Positions 1 through 6,272 of a DNA stretch of 6,860 nucleotides are shown here, piece by piece. The stretch's first letter is position 1, and each line of letters starts with the position of its first letter. A program made the position numbers and the translations under genes. Source of the DNA: Oscillospiraceae bacterium (GTDB lineage Bacteria > Bacillota > Clostridia > Oscillospirales > Acutalibacteraceae); the NCBI GenBank assembly GCA_031273775.1, contig JAISRF010000038.1, forward strand, positions 1-6,860, in the 5' to 3' direction. The notes beneath the pieces are model-generated. The model saw nothing but the letters and a program-made list of their open reading frames with translations. It had not been told where the DNA came from and searched no databases.

Positions 1-2836
1 ATGTAAAGGTGTCCACCCTGTCAATTGAACCGATTGCGCTTACTGTTCCGCCGTCCGGCAGCATCAAAGTGATTGGCTTTACTTTGTCTTCTGAAATTTC
101 GACCTCGGTTCCCGCGGGGCGGAATTCGCTTTGGGCAAATTCATCGCCAATACGCGTAATCAGGCTTTCCAGCGACACGGCGATGCGCTCCAATAAATAA
201 TGAAACCGCTGAGATTTGTCTTCATGCCCGCCTAAAAATTCATGTAAATACGCGGCCAATAATTCGCGCACCGCTGTGCTGAGTTCCCGCGGGTCAAGCA
301 CTGTGAGCCCGTTACCGCCGTATTTTTCGACCATATGTTCCAGTACCCAGTGTACAACATTTCCCCGTTGCATGGCGTCCAATTGTGCGCGGCGCACAGG
401 TTTTGCCCGCAGGCCGTACCGGCAGAAAAACGAAAACCGGCATTTGAAAAAAGTTTCGGCTTTGGAAGCGGAAATTGAAATGTCGTTGCCGAAAAGTGCC
501 TTTGATGTGCGTGTCGAGAGGGAAAACTGCGGATTTTGCGCGGCTGAATCTAAAATTTTGAGCAGTTTTGCAGTCTGCGGATTTTCCAAAAGACACTGCC
601 GGGCCGCAGCGGTGAGTTCCGCGGAACTCAAATTGAGCGTTGAGGATTTTTCGTGGTCTCTATTTGCTCTGACGGAAGTTGAATACTCCTCCTGCGCAAT
701 CGCTTCCAGTGCGGGAATGGGAGCCGAGTAACGGTTCAGCGCGTTTTTCTCCGGCTGAGACTGACAGCCGGGTAATATGCGGATTATCTCGCTGACGATT
801 TCTCCGGGTTCCTTTTCCTCTCCGCGAACACCGGATTTTGAGTATGTGACGAATACCTTTTCCGACGCGGCGCAAAGGGCGGAATAAGCCAAAAACAGCT
901 CGTCCACCGCCGCGGCTTCGGCACAGTCGGCAATCTCCAAACCCAAACGGCAGAGTTCCTGCCTGTCCGCAGCGGTCAGCAACCCGGCGGAGGAAATGCT
1001 TTCCGGAAACACCTCGCTGTTGGCGCCAAGCACAAAAACCGCCTTTGGCTCGGCGGGGCGCATTCTGTCTGCGGAGCCGATATTGATCTCGTCCAGTTCA
1101 TTGGGCGCGGCGCCGAGACTGCTGTTTTTAACCAGCAGGTTGAGCAACCACGCAAATTCCCGCGGGGTTACGTCCACTCCTGAGAGCGCCGTCGCCGTTT
1201 CGTCAAGCAAACCCATTAAAATGTCCCACGAACGTTTTTGCAGGACGGAAAGCTCTCGGTCGCCGCTTTGCGAGATTTCCCCGGCATAGCGTTTCAGTTC
1301 CTCAGCACAATTAATGTCAATCAAATAGTCGGTTACCGCCTTGCAGAACTCCACGCCGCAGCCGGGCTTCCCCTCCGCGGTGTTCAGCCTGTCACGAAGA
1401 CGGATCAGGGGGGCGATAACTCTCTTTCTGAAACCGTTCACTTCATCCGGAGGTTTCCCGCCGCCGCGTTTGCCGTCAAATCCTTCCGCGCTTCCCGTAA
1501 AATTGGAAAGCCAGGCCTCACGATCGATATCCCAAATGTAGGCGTAATTTTCAAGCTGCGCTGTTTCCAGAAGAGACATCCCGGCCAGCCCGGAGTGAAG
1601 ACAGGCAAAAATATGTTCTGAGGAAAAACCTCCGCATACCGCCGCAACCGCCGAAAGACAGAGGCGAATCAGCGGAAAATCCGCAACCGGGCGGCGGCTG
1701 TCCACAAAATAAGGAATGTCAAAGCGGTCCAGGCAAGCGTCTATAATGCCGCTGTACTTACCAATATCCCGCGCGATTACGGCAATTTCCCGGTACCGGA
1801 CACCCTGCCGAACCAGGAGGCGGATGCCGCGCGCAACATACTCCGCCTCCGCATACGGGGTTTCGGCGGCAAACACGCTGACAGGAGAATCGACCGCGCA
1901 GACGAGCGTGGCGGAAGCGGGCGACCGGAGATGGTCGCCCGTACAATTATCTTCTTCAATTTCCGTGCCCCGGAAAAGCTCGCGTTCCAGCTTTAGAAGG
2001 TGCGGGTGGGAAAAACGCGCGGGTTCCGGCAAAATCTCCGGCGAGGCGGTTTTTATGTGACTTTCCCGCGCCAAATTCATGATGGTGTTGGCGGTTTTTT
2101 TTACGTTGGAAAAGACGCCCACGCCGCCATCATAGTCGTCAAGGCTGTCCGCGCAAAGTGTGATGGTTACCGTTTCAGCCTGTTCCAGCACAAAACGCAA
2201 TACGGCAAGTTGCTGGGCGGTGAACCCTTTGAAGGAGTCGATGTACACCGTTCTGCCTGCCAAAAATCGGTGCTTTTCAAACAGCCCCGCCAGTTTGGTC
2301 AGATCGTCCTGGGGATTATTATATTGGTTTATGTCAACTAAAGAATTGAACATAAGGAATATTTGAGAAAGCTCCAGAAGTTTTTGGCAAAGGCGGCTGT
2401 TTTTTGCTTTAAACGCCGCTGTTTCAAGGTTTCCCGGCGTGATGTTTCCCATTTTAAACTCGGCGAATAGCGCAAGTAAAGATTCCGCGATTTCCGGCCT
2501 GCGCTCAAATCCCCGGTATATGTTCAAAGTTTTATGTAAACGCTTAAGGGCGGTTCCTAAGAGAATCACCTTGCCGCCTTCGGAAAGCTCTACCCCCGCA
2601 AACCCGCCGAATTCGCGCGCCGCCCGGCGGTACAGGCTGGTAAAGCTAAGCACTTCCAGAGAGCCGGAACGGGTTTCTCCCATCAGGCGCAACATGGCTC
2701 GTTCGGTTTCGAAGGAAAACTGTTCCGGAACAAGCATAATGGCGTTTTCGCCGCTGGAGCGCACAAAATCCGCTGCCATTTGCCGGATTCTGTGGGTCTT
2801 TCCGCTGCCTGCCCGCCCTAAGATTAACTGAAGCAT
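1..2836 (-). CDS. addB: AddB, ATP-dependent helicase/deoxyribonuclease subunit B (partial, C-terminus beyond left edge)
   Basis: AddB is the second nuclease subunit of the AddAB complex, which resects double-strand DNA breaks before RecA loading; it acts in the cytoplasm. The frame is open for 945 codons from ATG 2836 to the left edge. Visible marks: a Walker A motif GRAGSGKT at residues 7-14; the segment VYIDSF (198-203, D200) followed by FTAQQLAVL, matching the helicase-like domain; C799 and C805 in FFKCRFSFFCRYG, where C799 lies where B. subtilis AddB has its first iron-sulfur cysteine (C801); and GSIDRVD (936-942), the start of the PD-(D/E)XK nuclease core, with acidic residues D939 and D942. 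The remaining nuclease residues and the last three cluster cysteines would lie outside. About 200 residues are missing compared with the usual length near 1,160. ATG 2836 is chosen because AddB proteins begin a few residues before Walker A; no well-spaced Shine-Dalgarno is seen, and TTG 2842 is an in-frame alternative. No frameshift or internal stop was found. The partner addA is expected to the left, as in other Firmicutes (inference). Confidence 0.95.
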   Translation of the reverse strand, partial: MLQLILGRAGSGKTHRIRQMAADFVRSSGENAIMLVPEQFSFETERAMLRLMGETRSGSLEVLSFTSLYRRAAREFGGFAGVELSEGGKVILLGTALKRLHKTLNIYRGFERRPEIAESLLALFAEFKMGNITPGNLETAAFKAKNSRLCQKLLELSQIFLMFNSLVDINQYNNPQDDLTKLAGLFEKHRFLAGRTVYIDSFKGFTAQQLAVLRFVLEQAETVTITLCADSLDDYDGGVGVFSNVKKTANTIMNLARESHIKTASPEILPEPARFSHPHLLKLERELFRGTEIEEDNCTGDHLRSPASATLVCAVDSPVSVFAAETPYAEAEYVARGIRLLVRQGVRYREIAVIARDIGKYSGIIDACLDRFDIPYFVDSRRPVADFPLIRLCLSAVAAVCGGFSSEHIFACLHSGLAGMSLLETAQLENYAYIWDIDREAWLSNFTGSAEGFDGKRGGGKPPDEVNGFRKRVIAPLIRLRDRLNTAEGKPGCGVEFCKAVTDYLIDINCAEELKRYAGEISQSGDRELSVLQKRSWDILMGLLDETATALSGVDVTPREFAWLLNLLVKNSSLGAAPNELDEINIGSADRMRPAEPKAVFVLGANSEVFPESISSAGLLTAADRQELCRLGLEIADCAEAAAVDELFLAYSALCAASEKVFVTYSKSGVRGEEKEPGEIVSEIIRILPGCQSQPEKNALNRYSAPIPALEAIAQEEYSTSVRANRDHEKSSTLNLSSAELTAAARQCLLENPQTAKLLKILDSAAQNPQFSLSTRTSKALFGNDISISASKAETFFKCRFSFFCRYGLRAKPVRRAQLDAMQRGNVVHWVLEHMVEKYGGNGLTVLDPRELSTAVRELLAAYLHEFLGGHEDKSQRFHYLLERIAVSLESLITRIGDEFAQSEFRPAGTEVEISEDKVKPITLMLPDGGTVSAIGSIDRVDTFT
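613..630. repeat. 18-bp perfect palindrome inside addB
   Basis: TGAGTTCCGCGGAACTCA is a perfect inverted repeat with no spacer. It is followed at once by two heptad units (631-644). It lies in coding sequence (residues about 736-742, in a poorly conserved linker before the nuclease domain), so it may be chance, but its position directly beside the heptad remnant suggests the two belong to one small inserted element. Confidence 0.6.
631..646. repeat. Heptad repeat remnant in addB
   Basis: Two consecutive 7-base units of the NNTTGAG family, AATTGAG (631-637) and CGTTGAG (638-644), are seen on the plus strand. The 14-base word AATTGAGCGTTGAG occurs again at 5402-5415 in the ABC exporter gene. 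In both genes it is read on the minus strand in the same frame and encodes Ser-Thr-Leu-Asn (residues 732-735 here). Confidence 0.6.
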
Positions 2837-2896
2837 TCCCAATTTATTTAACTCATTTCCAGTAGCCCGCGCTTGAAAGAAATTCCAGGCAAAGAC

Positions 2897-2924
2897 GAGA
2901 GCCCCAACAACCGCGAGGGCTATC
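2897..2924 (-). terminator. Weak hairpin after tRNA-Glu, possible terminator
   Basis: On the minus strand GATAGCCC (2924-2917) pairs with GGGCTCTC (2904-2897), giving eight positions with one mismatch and a 12-base loop. Only a TCTTTG tract follows, so it is at best a weak intrinsic terminator or an RNA processing/attenuation structure between the tRNA transcript and addB. Transcription may read through into addB. Confidence 0.3.
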
Positions 2925-2946
2925 AGGGTTCGCCTTTGAAATGTTT

Positions 2947-3021
2947 TGGTGACCCGTACGGGAATCGAACCCATGTTACCGCCGTGAAAGGGCGGTGTCT
3001 TAACCGCTTGACCAACGGGCC
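2947..3021 (-). tRNA. tRNA-Glu (anticodon UUC), CCA encoded
   Basis: A complete 75-base cloverleaf is present. Acceptor GGCCCGT pairs with ACGGGTC (one G-U pair), followed by discriminator A and a genome-encoded CCA. The anticodon stem CCGCC/GGCGG encloses loop CTTTCAC, giving UUC, which reads Glu GAA/GAG. The T-arm carries TTCGATT. The sequence closely resembles the Bacillus tRNA-Glu as I remember it. It is probably cotranscribed with the upstream tRNA-Met from the promoter at 3228-3256, with 113 bases between the two genes. Confidence 0.96.
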
Positions 3022-3056
3022 TAATTAGATTTTAGAGGTTAGCGTTTAACGCTTAG
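3022..3056. repeat. Heptad repeat array, left arm of tRNA spacer
   Basis: Five consecutive 7-base units on the plus strand start at 3022, 3029, 3036, 3043 and 3050. Four end in TTAG (for example ATTTTAG and AGGTTAG) and one in TTAA. A further TTTAG follows at 3061 after a two-base slip. The array faces an inverted array at 3101-3134. It starts one base beyond the tRNA-Glu 5' end. Confidence 0.65.
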
Positions 3057-3100
3057 ACAGTTTAGTGTTCATTTCAAAAGACAACCTGGATTTTTATTAT

Positions 3101-3134
3101 CTATAATCTCAGCGCTAAAATCTAAAAACTCATT
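3101..3134. repeat. Heptad repeat array, inverted right arm of tRNA spacer
   Basis: Units of 7 bases starting CT at 3101, 3108, 3115, 3122 and 3129 (for example CTCAGCG, CTAAAAT) are the reverse complement of the left-arm unit type. CTAAAATCTAA (3115-3125) is an exact 11-base inverted copy of TTAGATTTTAG (3025-3035), so the spacer RNA could fold into a long hairpin with a 79-base loop. The array ends at the tRNA-Met 3' CCA. Confidence 0.65.
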
Positions 3135-3211
3135 TGGTAGCGGTAACTGGATTTGAACCAGTGACACTGCGGGTATGAACCGCATGCTCTAGCCAACTGA
3201 GCTATACCGCC
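3135..3211 (-). tRNA. tRNA-Met (anticodon CAU), elongator type, CCA encoded
   Basis: A complete 77-base cloverleaf is present. Acceptor GGCGGTA pairs with TACCGCT, with a terminal G1-U72, then A and an encoded CCA. Anticodon stem TGCGG/CCGCA encloses loop TTCATAC, giving CAU. The paired G1-U72 end and overall similarity to the Bacillus elongator tRNA-Met argue against initiator tRNA, which has an unpaired 1-72. A CAU tRNA-Ile that needs lysidine modification is a less likely alternative. It is the first gene after the consensus promoter, its 5' end lying about 10 bases past the predicted transcription start. Confidence 0.93.
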
Positions 3212-3227
3212 GCAAAGCGCAAGAACT

Positions 3228-3281
3228 ATTATAATGCACCTGGCTCGACTTGTCAATACCATTTTTTTTCCATTTTTCAAA
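3228..3281 (-). promoter_or_regulatory. Consensus sigma-A promoter for the tRNA pair with A-rich upstream tract
   Basis: On the minus strand a perfect -35 TTGACA (3256-3251) is followed by a 17-base spacer and a perfect -10 TATAAT (3233-3228). Transcription should start near 3221, ten bases before tRNA-Met. Immediately upstream, 3281-3257 is A-rich on the minus strand with runs of five and eight A, resembling an UP element. Perfect consensus boxes are typical of strong stable-RNA promoters. Confidence 0.92.
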
Positions 3282-3431
3282 AAAACTCCCAGTCCGCACA
3301 TTTCCGGCGTTAATCAGCGAAGAAACGAAGTCTTTAACCGTAAAGGAAATCAACGGCGAATTCATAAGCAGCATTCAGCAATACGAAAATCGGTATATTC
3401 ACTGTCAAACAGGCAAAATCCGTACCGCGCG

Positions 3432-5714
3432 TTATTCCGCGCTTGCCCTATGCAATTGCAGCTGCGCCGTCACCAACCCGTAATATATCCCGCGCTGTTT
3501 TATCAACTGGGCATGGGTGCCGACTTCTGCCACCGTCATGTTGTCAAGCACAATCAGGCGGGCGGCGTTCCGCAGTGTGGAAAGCCGGTGCGCAATGGCA
3601 AAGGTCGTACGCCCCGCCGTCAGGCGGGCAAGCGCTTCCTGAACCTTGGTCTCGCTGTCGGTATCCAAACTGCTGGTTGCCTCGTCAAGTATTAAAATTC
3701 CCGGGTTGTTCAGCACGGCGCGGGCAATGGCAATCCGCTGGCGTTCGCCGCCCGAAAGATGGTTTTTCCCTTCACCGATCAGCGTGTTGTAGCCGTCAGG
3801 CAATGCGGTAATGAAATCGTGAGCATTGGCGGTTTTCGCGGCCTCAATCACTTCTTCAAAGGTTGCGTCCGGCTTTGAATACCGGATATTATTCTGCACT
3901 GTGCCGTAAAACAGGTAAGTTTCCTGCAAGACAACGCCAAGTTGTCTATGATAGGCGTTTGCGTCCAGTTCGCGCAAATCCTTCCCGTTTAAGGTTATAC
4001 TGCCGCTTCCAACATCGTACAGGCGCATCAGCAAGTTTATGATGGTCGATTTTCCGCTACCGGACGCCCCTACAATGCCAATCATCTCGCCCGGTTTGGC
4101 GGTAAAGCTAACATTTTTCAAAACGGGCAGATAGGGAACATAACCGAAAGATACATTGTGAAAAGCAATCTCCCCGCCGAATTCCGGCAGTTTAGGCTCT
4201 TTAGGCGCGGACAATTCCGTTTCCTCGTCCAGAATGTCAGATGTTCGCTCAATGGCGGTCAGCAGGCGCATAATGGCGCGGGGCAGATGGGCAATCCAGC
4301 CCAAGGGGCCGTACAGCATTCCGGCGTAAGCCAAAAACTGGGTGAGATCCCCGGCCATAAACCGCCCGTTAAGCACGTTTTTACCGCCGAAAAACATGGC
4401 GATATATAACCCGATTCCCATGATAAAGGTCAAAAACGGAAATAATGTCGCCCAAAAGAGCTCGTTACGCACAGTCGCCTCGGTAAGACCGGCATTTTGG
4501 CGGTCGAACATCTCCGCCTCGCGTTCCTCTGTACCAAACGCCTTTACTACACGGATTCCCATCAAGACATCCTGCAGGCGGTTATTCAGCCGGTCGTCCC
4601 GCCGCCTTTGCAGGTGGTTCATTCGCTTTGTCCGCCGTTGAAACACCCGCGTAATCATGAGCGCCACGGGCATGAAAATCACTGTGGCAAGGGTCAGAAG
4701 CGGATCCATAATCAGCATTGCGGTCAGCGCGGTTGACATGGTGATGATGACGGTAAACATGCCGGAAAAGGCATTTTCCATAAACCCGCGGATTTCTCCG
4801 GTGTCGTGAACAACGCGGTTCATCAGTTCGCCGGTCTGCCGCCCGTTTATAAACCGCATGGACAGAAGCTGAATTTTTGTAAAGAGTGCGGCGCGCAAAT
4901 CGCGGCTGATTTTTGAGCCAAGCCGCACACTGAGCAGATTTTTCAGCACTGTCCCGGCAATTACAACGGCGGTGCAACCGGCAAATGCCGCCAAAAACCA
5001 CGCGACATCCGAAACTGTGCCGCTTCCGGTTACAATATGCCTATTAATGAAGTTTTTCTGTACCCATTGCAAAAAAATTTGGAACAGCGAAACGGCGGAC
5101 ATGGTGAGAAAAATGAGCAGAAACCGGAATTTGTAAGGCGCCGCCAACGTAATTATTCGGCTCAGGCTGTGCATCCGGCCTGAGCAACGCGGGCAGCGGT
5201 TGGTGCCGGGTAAGGCGCGCCCGCAGTTTGGGCAGGTCGTTTCGCGCTCCGGGCTGTAAACGGGTGAAGGATCCCCGGCAATCAGCAGGTTTACGCCGCG
5301 AGCAATGTACGAAAACCGTGTGATGTGCTTCATGGAAACCCGTGCGAGAAGCTGCAGGGAACTCTTCTGACTCGGTTGAGAGTCGAAAACTGAGGATTGA
5401 GAATTGAGCGTTGAGTGTCGAGAATCGTTCTCAGTCTGCGCTTTTTGATTGTTCATCGCCAAAATGATTAAGCCGCAGTTTACCGCCGGTTCGCACTTGA
5501 TTTCGTCAAGCGCGGAAAACTCAAAGGTCGTGGCGGAACCGGTTTCCGGCAGGAAACACAGTCGGGCGGCGGTGGCGGCGAAAAAACTGTTTTTGGCGAT
5601 ATTGCCGGCCAAATCAAGGTCAACTGGCGCGGAATAAACAATATCGCCCGCAGGTAGCCCCTCGGCGGCAAATTTTAGTTTTATATTTTCTGGAAGTTTA
5701 TAGTTTAACAGCAT
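3432..5714 (-). CDS. ABC exporter half-transporter with N-terminal zinc ribbon, DUF1854-associated
   Basis: A complete 760-residue type IV ABC exporter half: membrane domain plus ATPase, expected to work as a dimer in the cytoplasmic membrane. Residues 1-90 and 120-158 form a non-membrane, beta-rich N-terminal domain, split by a low-complexity Ser/Gln-rich stretch (89-119) encoded by heptad repeats. A zinc ribbon follows with C161, C164, C174 and C177 (CPNC and CPRC knuckles). Six membrane segments are estimated near 195-215, 236-258, 314-335, 338-356, 418-441 and 455-475. The ATPase has Walker A GASGSGKST (549-557), Q-loop Q597, signature LSGGE (653-657), Walker B ILILDE (673-678) with catalytic E678, and switch H709, so it should be active. 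AAGGG lies 10 bases before ATG 5714. It follows the DUF1854 gene by 39 bases and is probably its operon partner. Ordinary exporter halves are about 580 residues, so about 180 residues are extra. This layout matches ABC proteins annotated in Proteobacteria as cyanophycin-associated (from memory). The substrate is unknown. Confidence 0.92.
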   Translation of the reverse strand: MLLNYKLPENIKLKFAAEGLPAGDIVYSAPVDLDLAGNIAKNSFFAATAARLCFLPETGSATTFEFSALDEIKCEPAVNCGLIILAMNNQKAQTENDSRHSTLNSQSSVFDSQPSQKSSLQLLARVSMKHITRFSYIARGVNLLIAGDPSPVYSPERETTCPNCGRALPGTNRCPRCSGRMHSLSRIITLAAPYKFRFLLIFLTMSAVSLFQIFLQWVQKNFINRHIVTGSGTVSDVAWFLAAFAGCTAVVIAGTVLKNLLSVRLGSKISRDLRAALFTKIQLLSMRFINGRQTGELMNRVVHDTGEIRGFMENAFSGMFTVIITMSTALTAMLIMDPLLTLATVIFMPVALMITRVFQRRTKRMNHLQRRRDDRLNNRLQDVLMGIRVVKAFGTEEREAEMFDRQNAGLTEATVRNELFWATLFPFLTFIMGIGLYIAMFFGGKNVLNGRFMAGDLTQFLAYAGMLYGPLGWIAHLPRAIMRLLTAIERTSDILDEETELSAPKEPKLPEFGGEIAFHNVSFGYVPYLPVLKNVSFTAKPGEMIGIVGASGSGKSTIINLLMRLYDVGSGSITLNGKDLRELDANAYHRQLGVVLQETYLFYGTVQNNIRYSKPDATFEEVIEAAKTANAHDFITALPDGYNTLIGEGKNHLSGGERQRIAIARAVLNNPGILILDEATSSLDTDSETKVQEALARLTAGRTTFAIAHRLSTLRNAARLIVLDNMTVAEVGTHAQLIKQRGIYYGLVTAQLQLHRASAE
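5376..5424. repeat. Tandem heptanucleotide array inside the ABC exporter gene
   Basis: Seven 7-base units start at 5376, 5383, 5390, 5397, 5404, 5411 and 5418 on the plus strand. Consensus is TTGAGNN, with three units varying in the first base or two. Because 7 bases are read in all three frames, the encoded peptide repeats every seven residues: STLNSQS (101-107), SVFDSQP (108-114), then SQKSSLQ. The array encodes the linker that interrupts the exporter's N-terminal domain. Confidence 0.8.
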
Positions 5715-5753
5715 TTTTACGGTTCCCTTGTTCGTATAAAGTTTGTTATCTGA

Positions 5754-6272
5754 TTAAAAGAACAACTCTAACTTTCTTTGCTCCTGCCTGCCAAGCGCCG
5801 TCATATCGGGAATTTCAAAGCGGTTACCGTCAATATCCACCACCAACACCCGCTTGTCTGAAAGGAAGATAAACGCGGAACTGTCCATGCGCGTAATAAA
5901 CCGCAATTCGCCTTGATTGGTTTGAACGTGAAAATATCCGTATCCATATTCATCCCGTGCGCTAAGGATTTTTGTAATCACCGGGGTGAAATAGTGCAGA
6001 TCAAGCTGTTTTTTTAACAGAGCGGCGACATCCGGCGGAAAATCCGAGAGCCTGCGTATCATTCCGATCTCTTCGGCTTTTTCGTCCGCCTTGCGGATGG
6101 AAATATATTCATCCGGCGCGGTGAACGGGAAGCAACGCGACGCGCGGAACCGGTCATAGCTTTCGCCACCGAAGCTAAGCGAGACAAAACCTCCGTCTGT
6201 CTCACGAAAAACCGCGTTTTCCGGGGTGATTTCCCGGGTAGTGATGTTTGCTGCGGTTTCCAATGTGTTCAT
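5754..6272 (-). CDS. DUF1854 family protein, ABC exporter partner
   Basis: A 172-residue soluble protein without signal peptide or membrane segment. It matches the DUF1854 family by the pattern I recall: RCFPFTAPDEYISI (46-59), a charged stretch with MIRRLSDFP (71-79), HYFTPVITKI (93-102), a Tyr-rich strand leading to GELRFITR (121-128), and VVDIDGNRFEI (144-154). Its biochemical role is unknown; association with the ABC exporters on both sides suggests an accessory or regulatory subunit (inference). Start: ATG 6272 shares one base with the upstream exporter's TGA, a sign of translational coupling; a TTG at 6275 directly before it is an alternative. In Proteobacteria such proteins are named cyanophycin-metabolism-associated next to similar ABC exporters (from memory); no cyanophycin gene is visible here. 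The length is slightly above the domain itself, with about 15 extra residues at the N-terminus. Confidence 0.87.
   Translation of the reverse strand: MNTLETAANITTREITPENAVFRETDGGFVSLSFGGESYDRFRASRCFPFTAPDEYISIRKADEKAEEIGMIRRLSDFPPDVAALLKKQLDLHYFTPVITKILSARDEYGYGYFHVQTNQGELRFITRMDSSAFIFLSDKRVLVVDIDGNRFEIPDMTALGRQEQRKLELFF

Noticed and set aside
216..731. Plus-strand open frame of 171 codons antisense to addB
   Set aside because: It lies wholly opposite the well-supported addB frame, has Ser/Arg/Ala-rich composition typical of shadow frames, and shows no recognisable domain.
1238..1621. Plus-strand open frame of 127 codons antisense to addB, and similar ones at 996-1289, 1716-2060, 2000-2341 and 2439-2831
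   Set aside because: All are shadows of addB in other frames without family motifs.
2837..3021. tRNA-Glu 3' end as an integration site of a mobile element
   Set aside because: No integrase, no duplicated tRNA 3' end and no phage or conjugative gene are visible in the window.
3189..3374. Minus-strand 61-codon open frame between the exporter and the tRNAs
   Set aside because: It runs across the tRNA promoter and into tRNA-Met, has no ribosome binding site, and its end would be tRNA sequence.
3427..3442. GC hairpin at the exporter stop codon as a terminator
   Set aside because: The stem is only five pairs, contains the stop codon, and no T-run follows on the minus strand.
3250..3483. Plus-strand 77-codon open frame with a TTG start
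   Set aside because: It starts in the -35 region of the tRNA promoter, overlaps the 3' end of the exporter gene, and lacks a ribosome binding site.
4582..5001. Minus-strand 139-codon frame inside the exporter gene
   Set aside because: Out-of-frame shadow of the membrane domain; Arg/His-rich with no motif.
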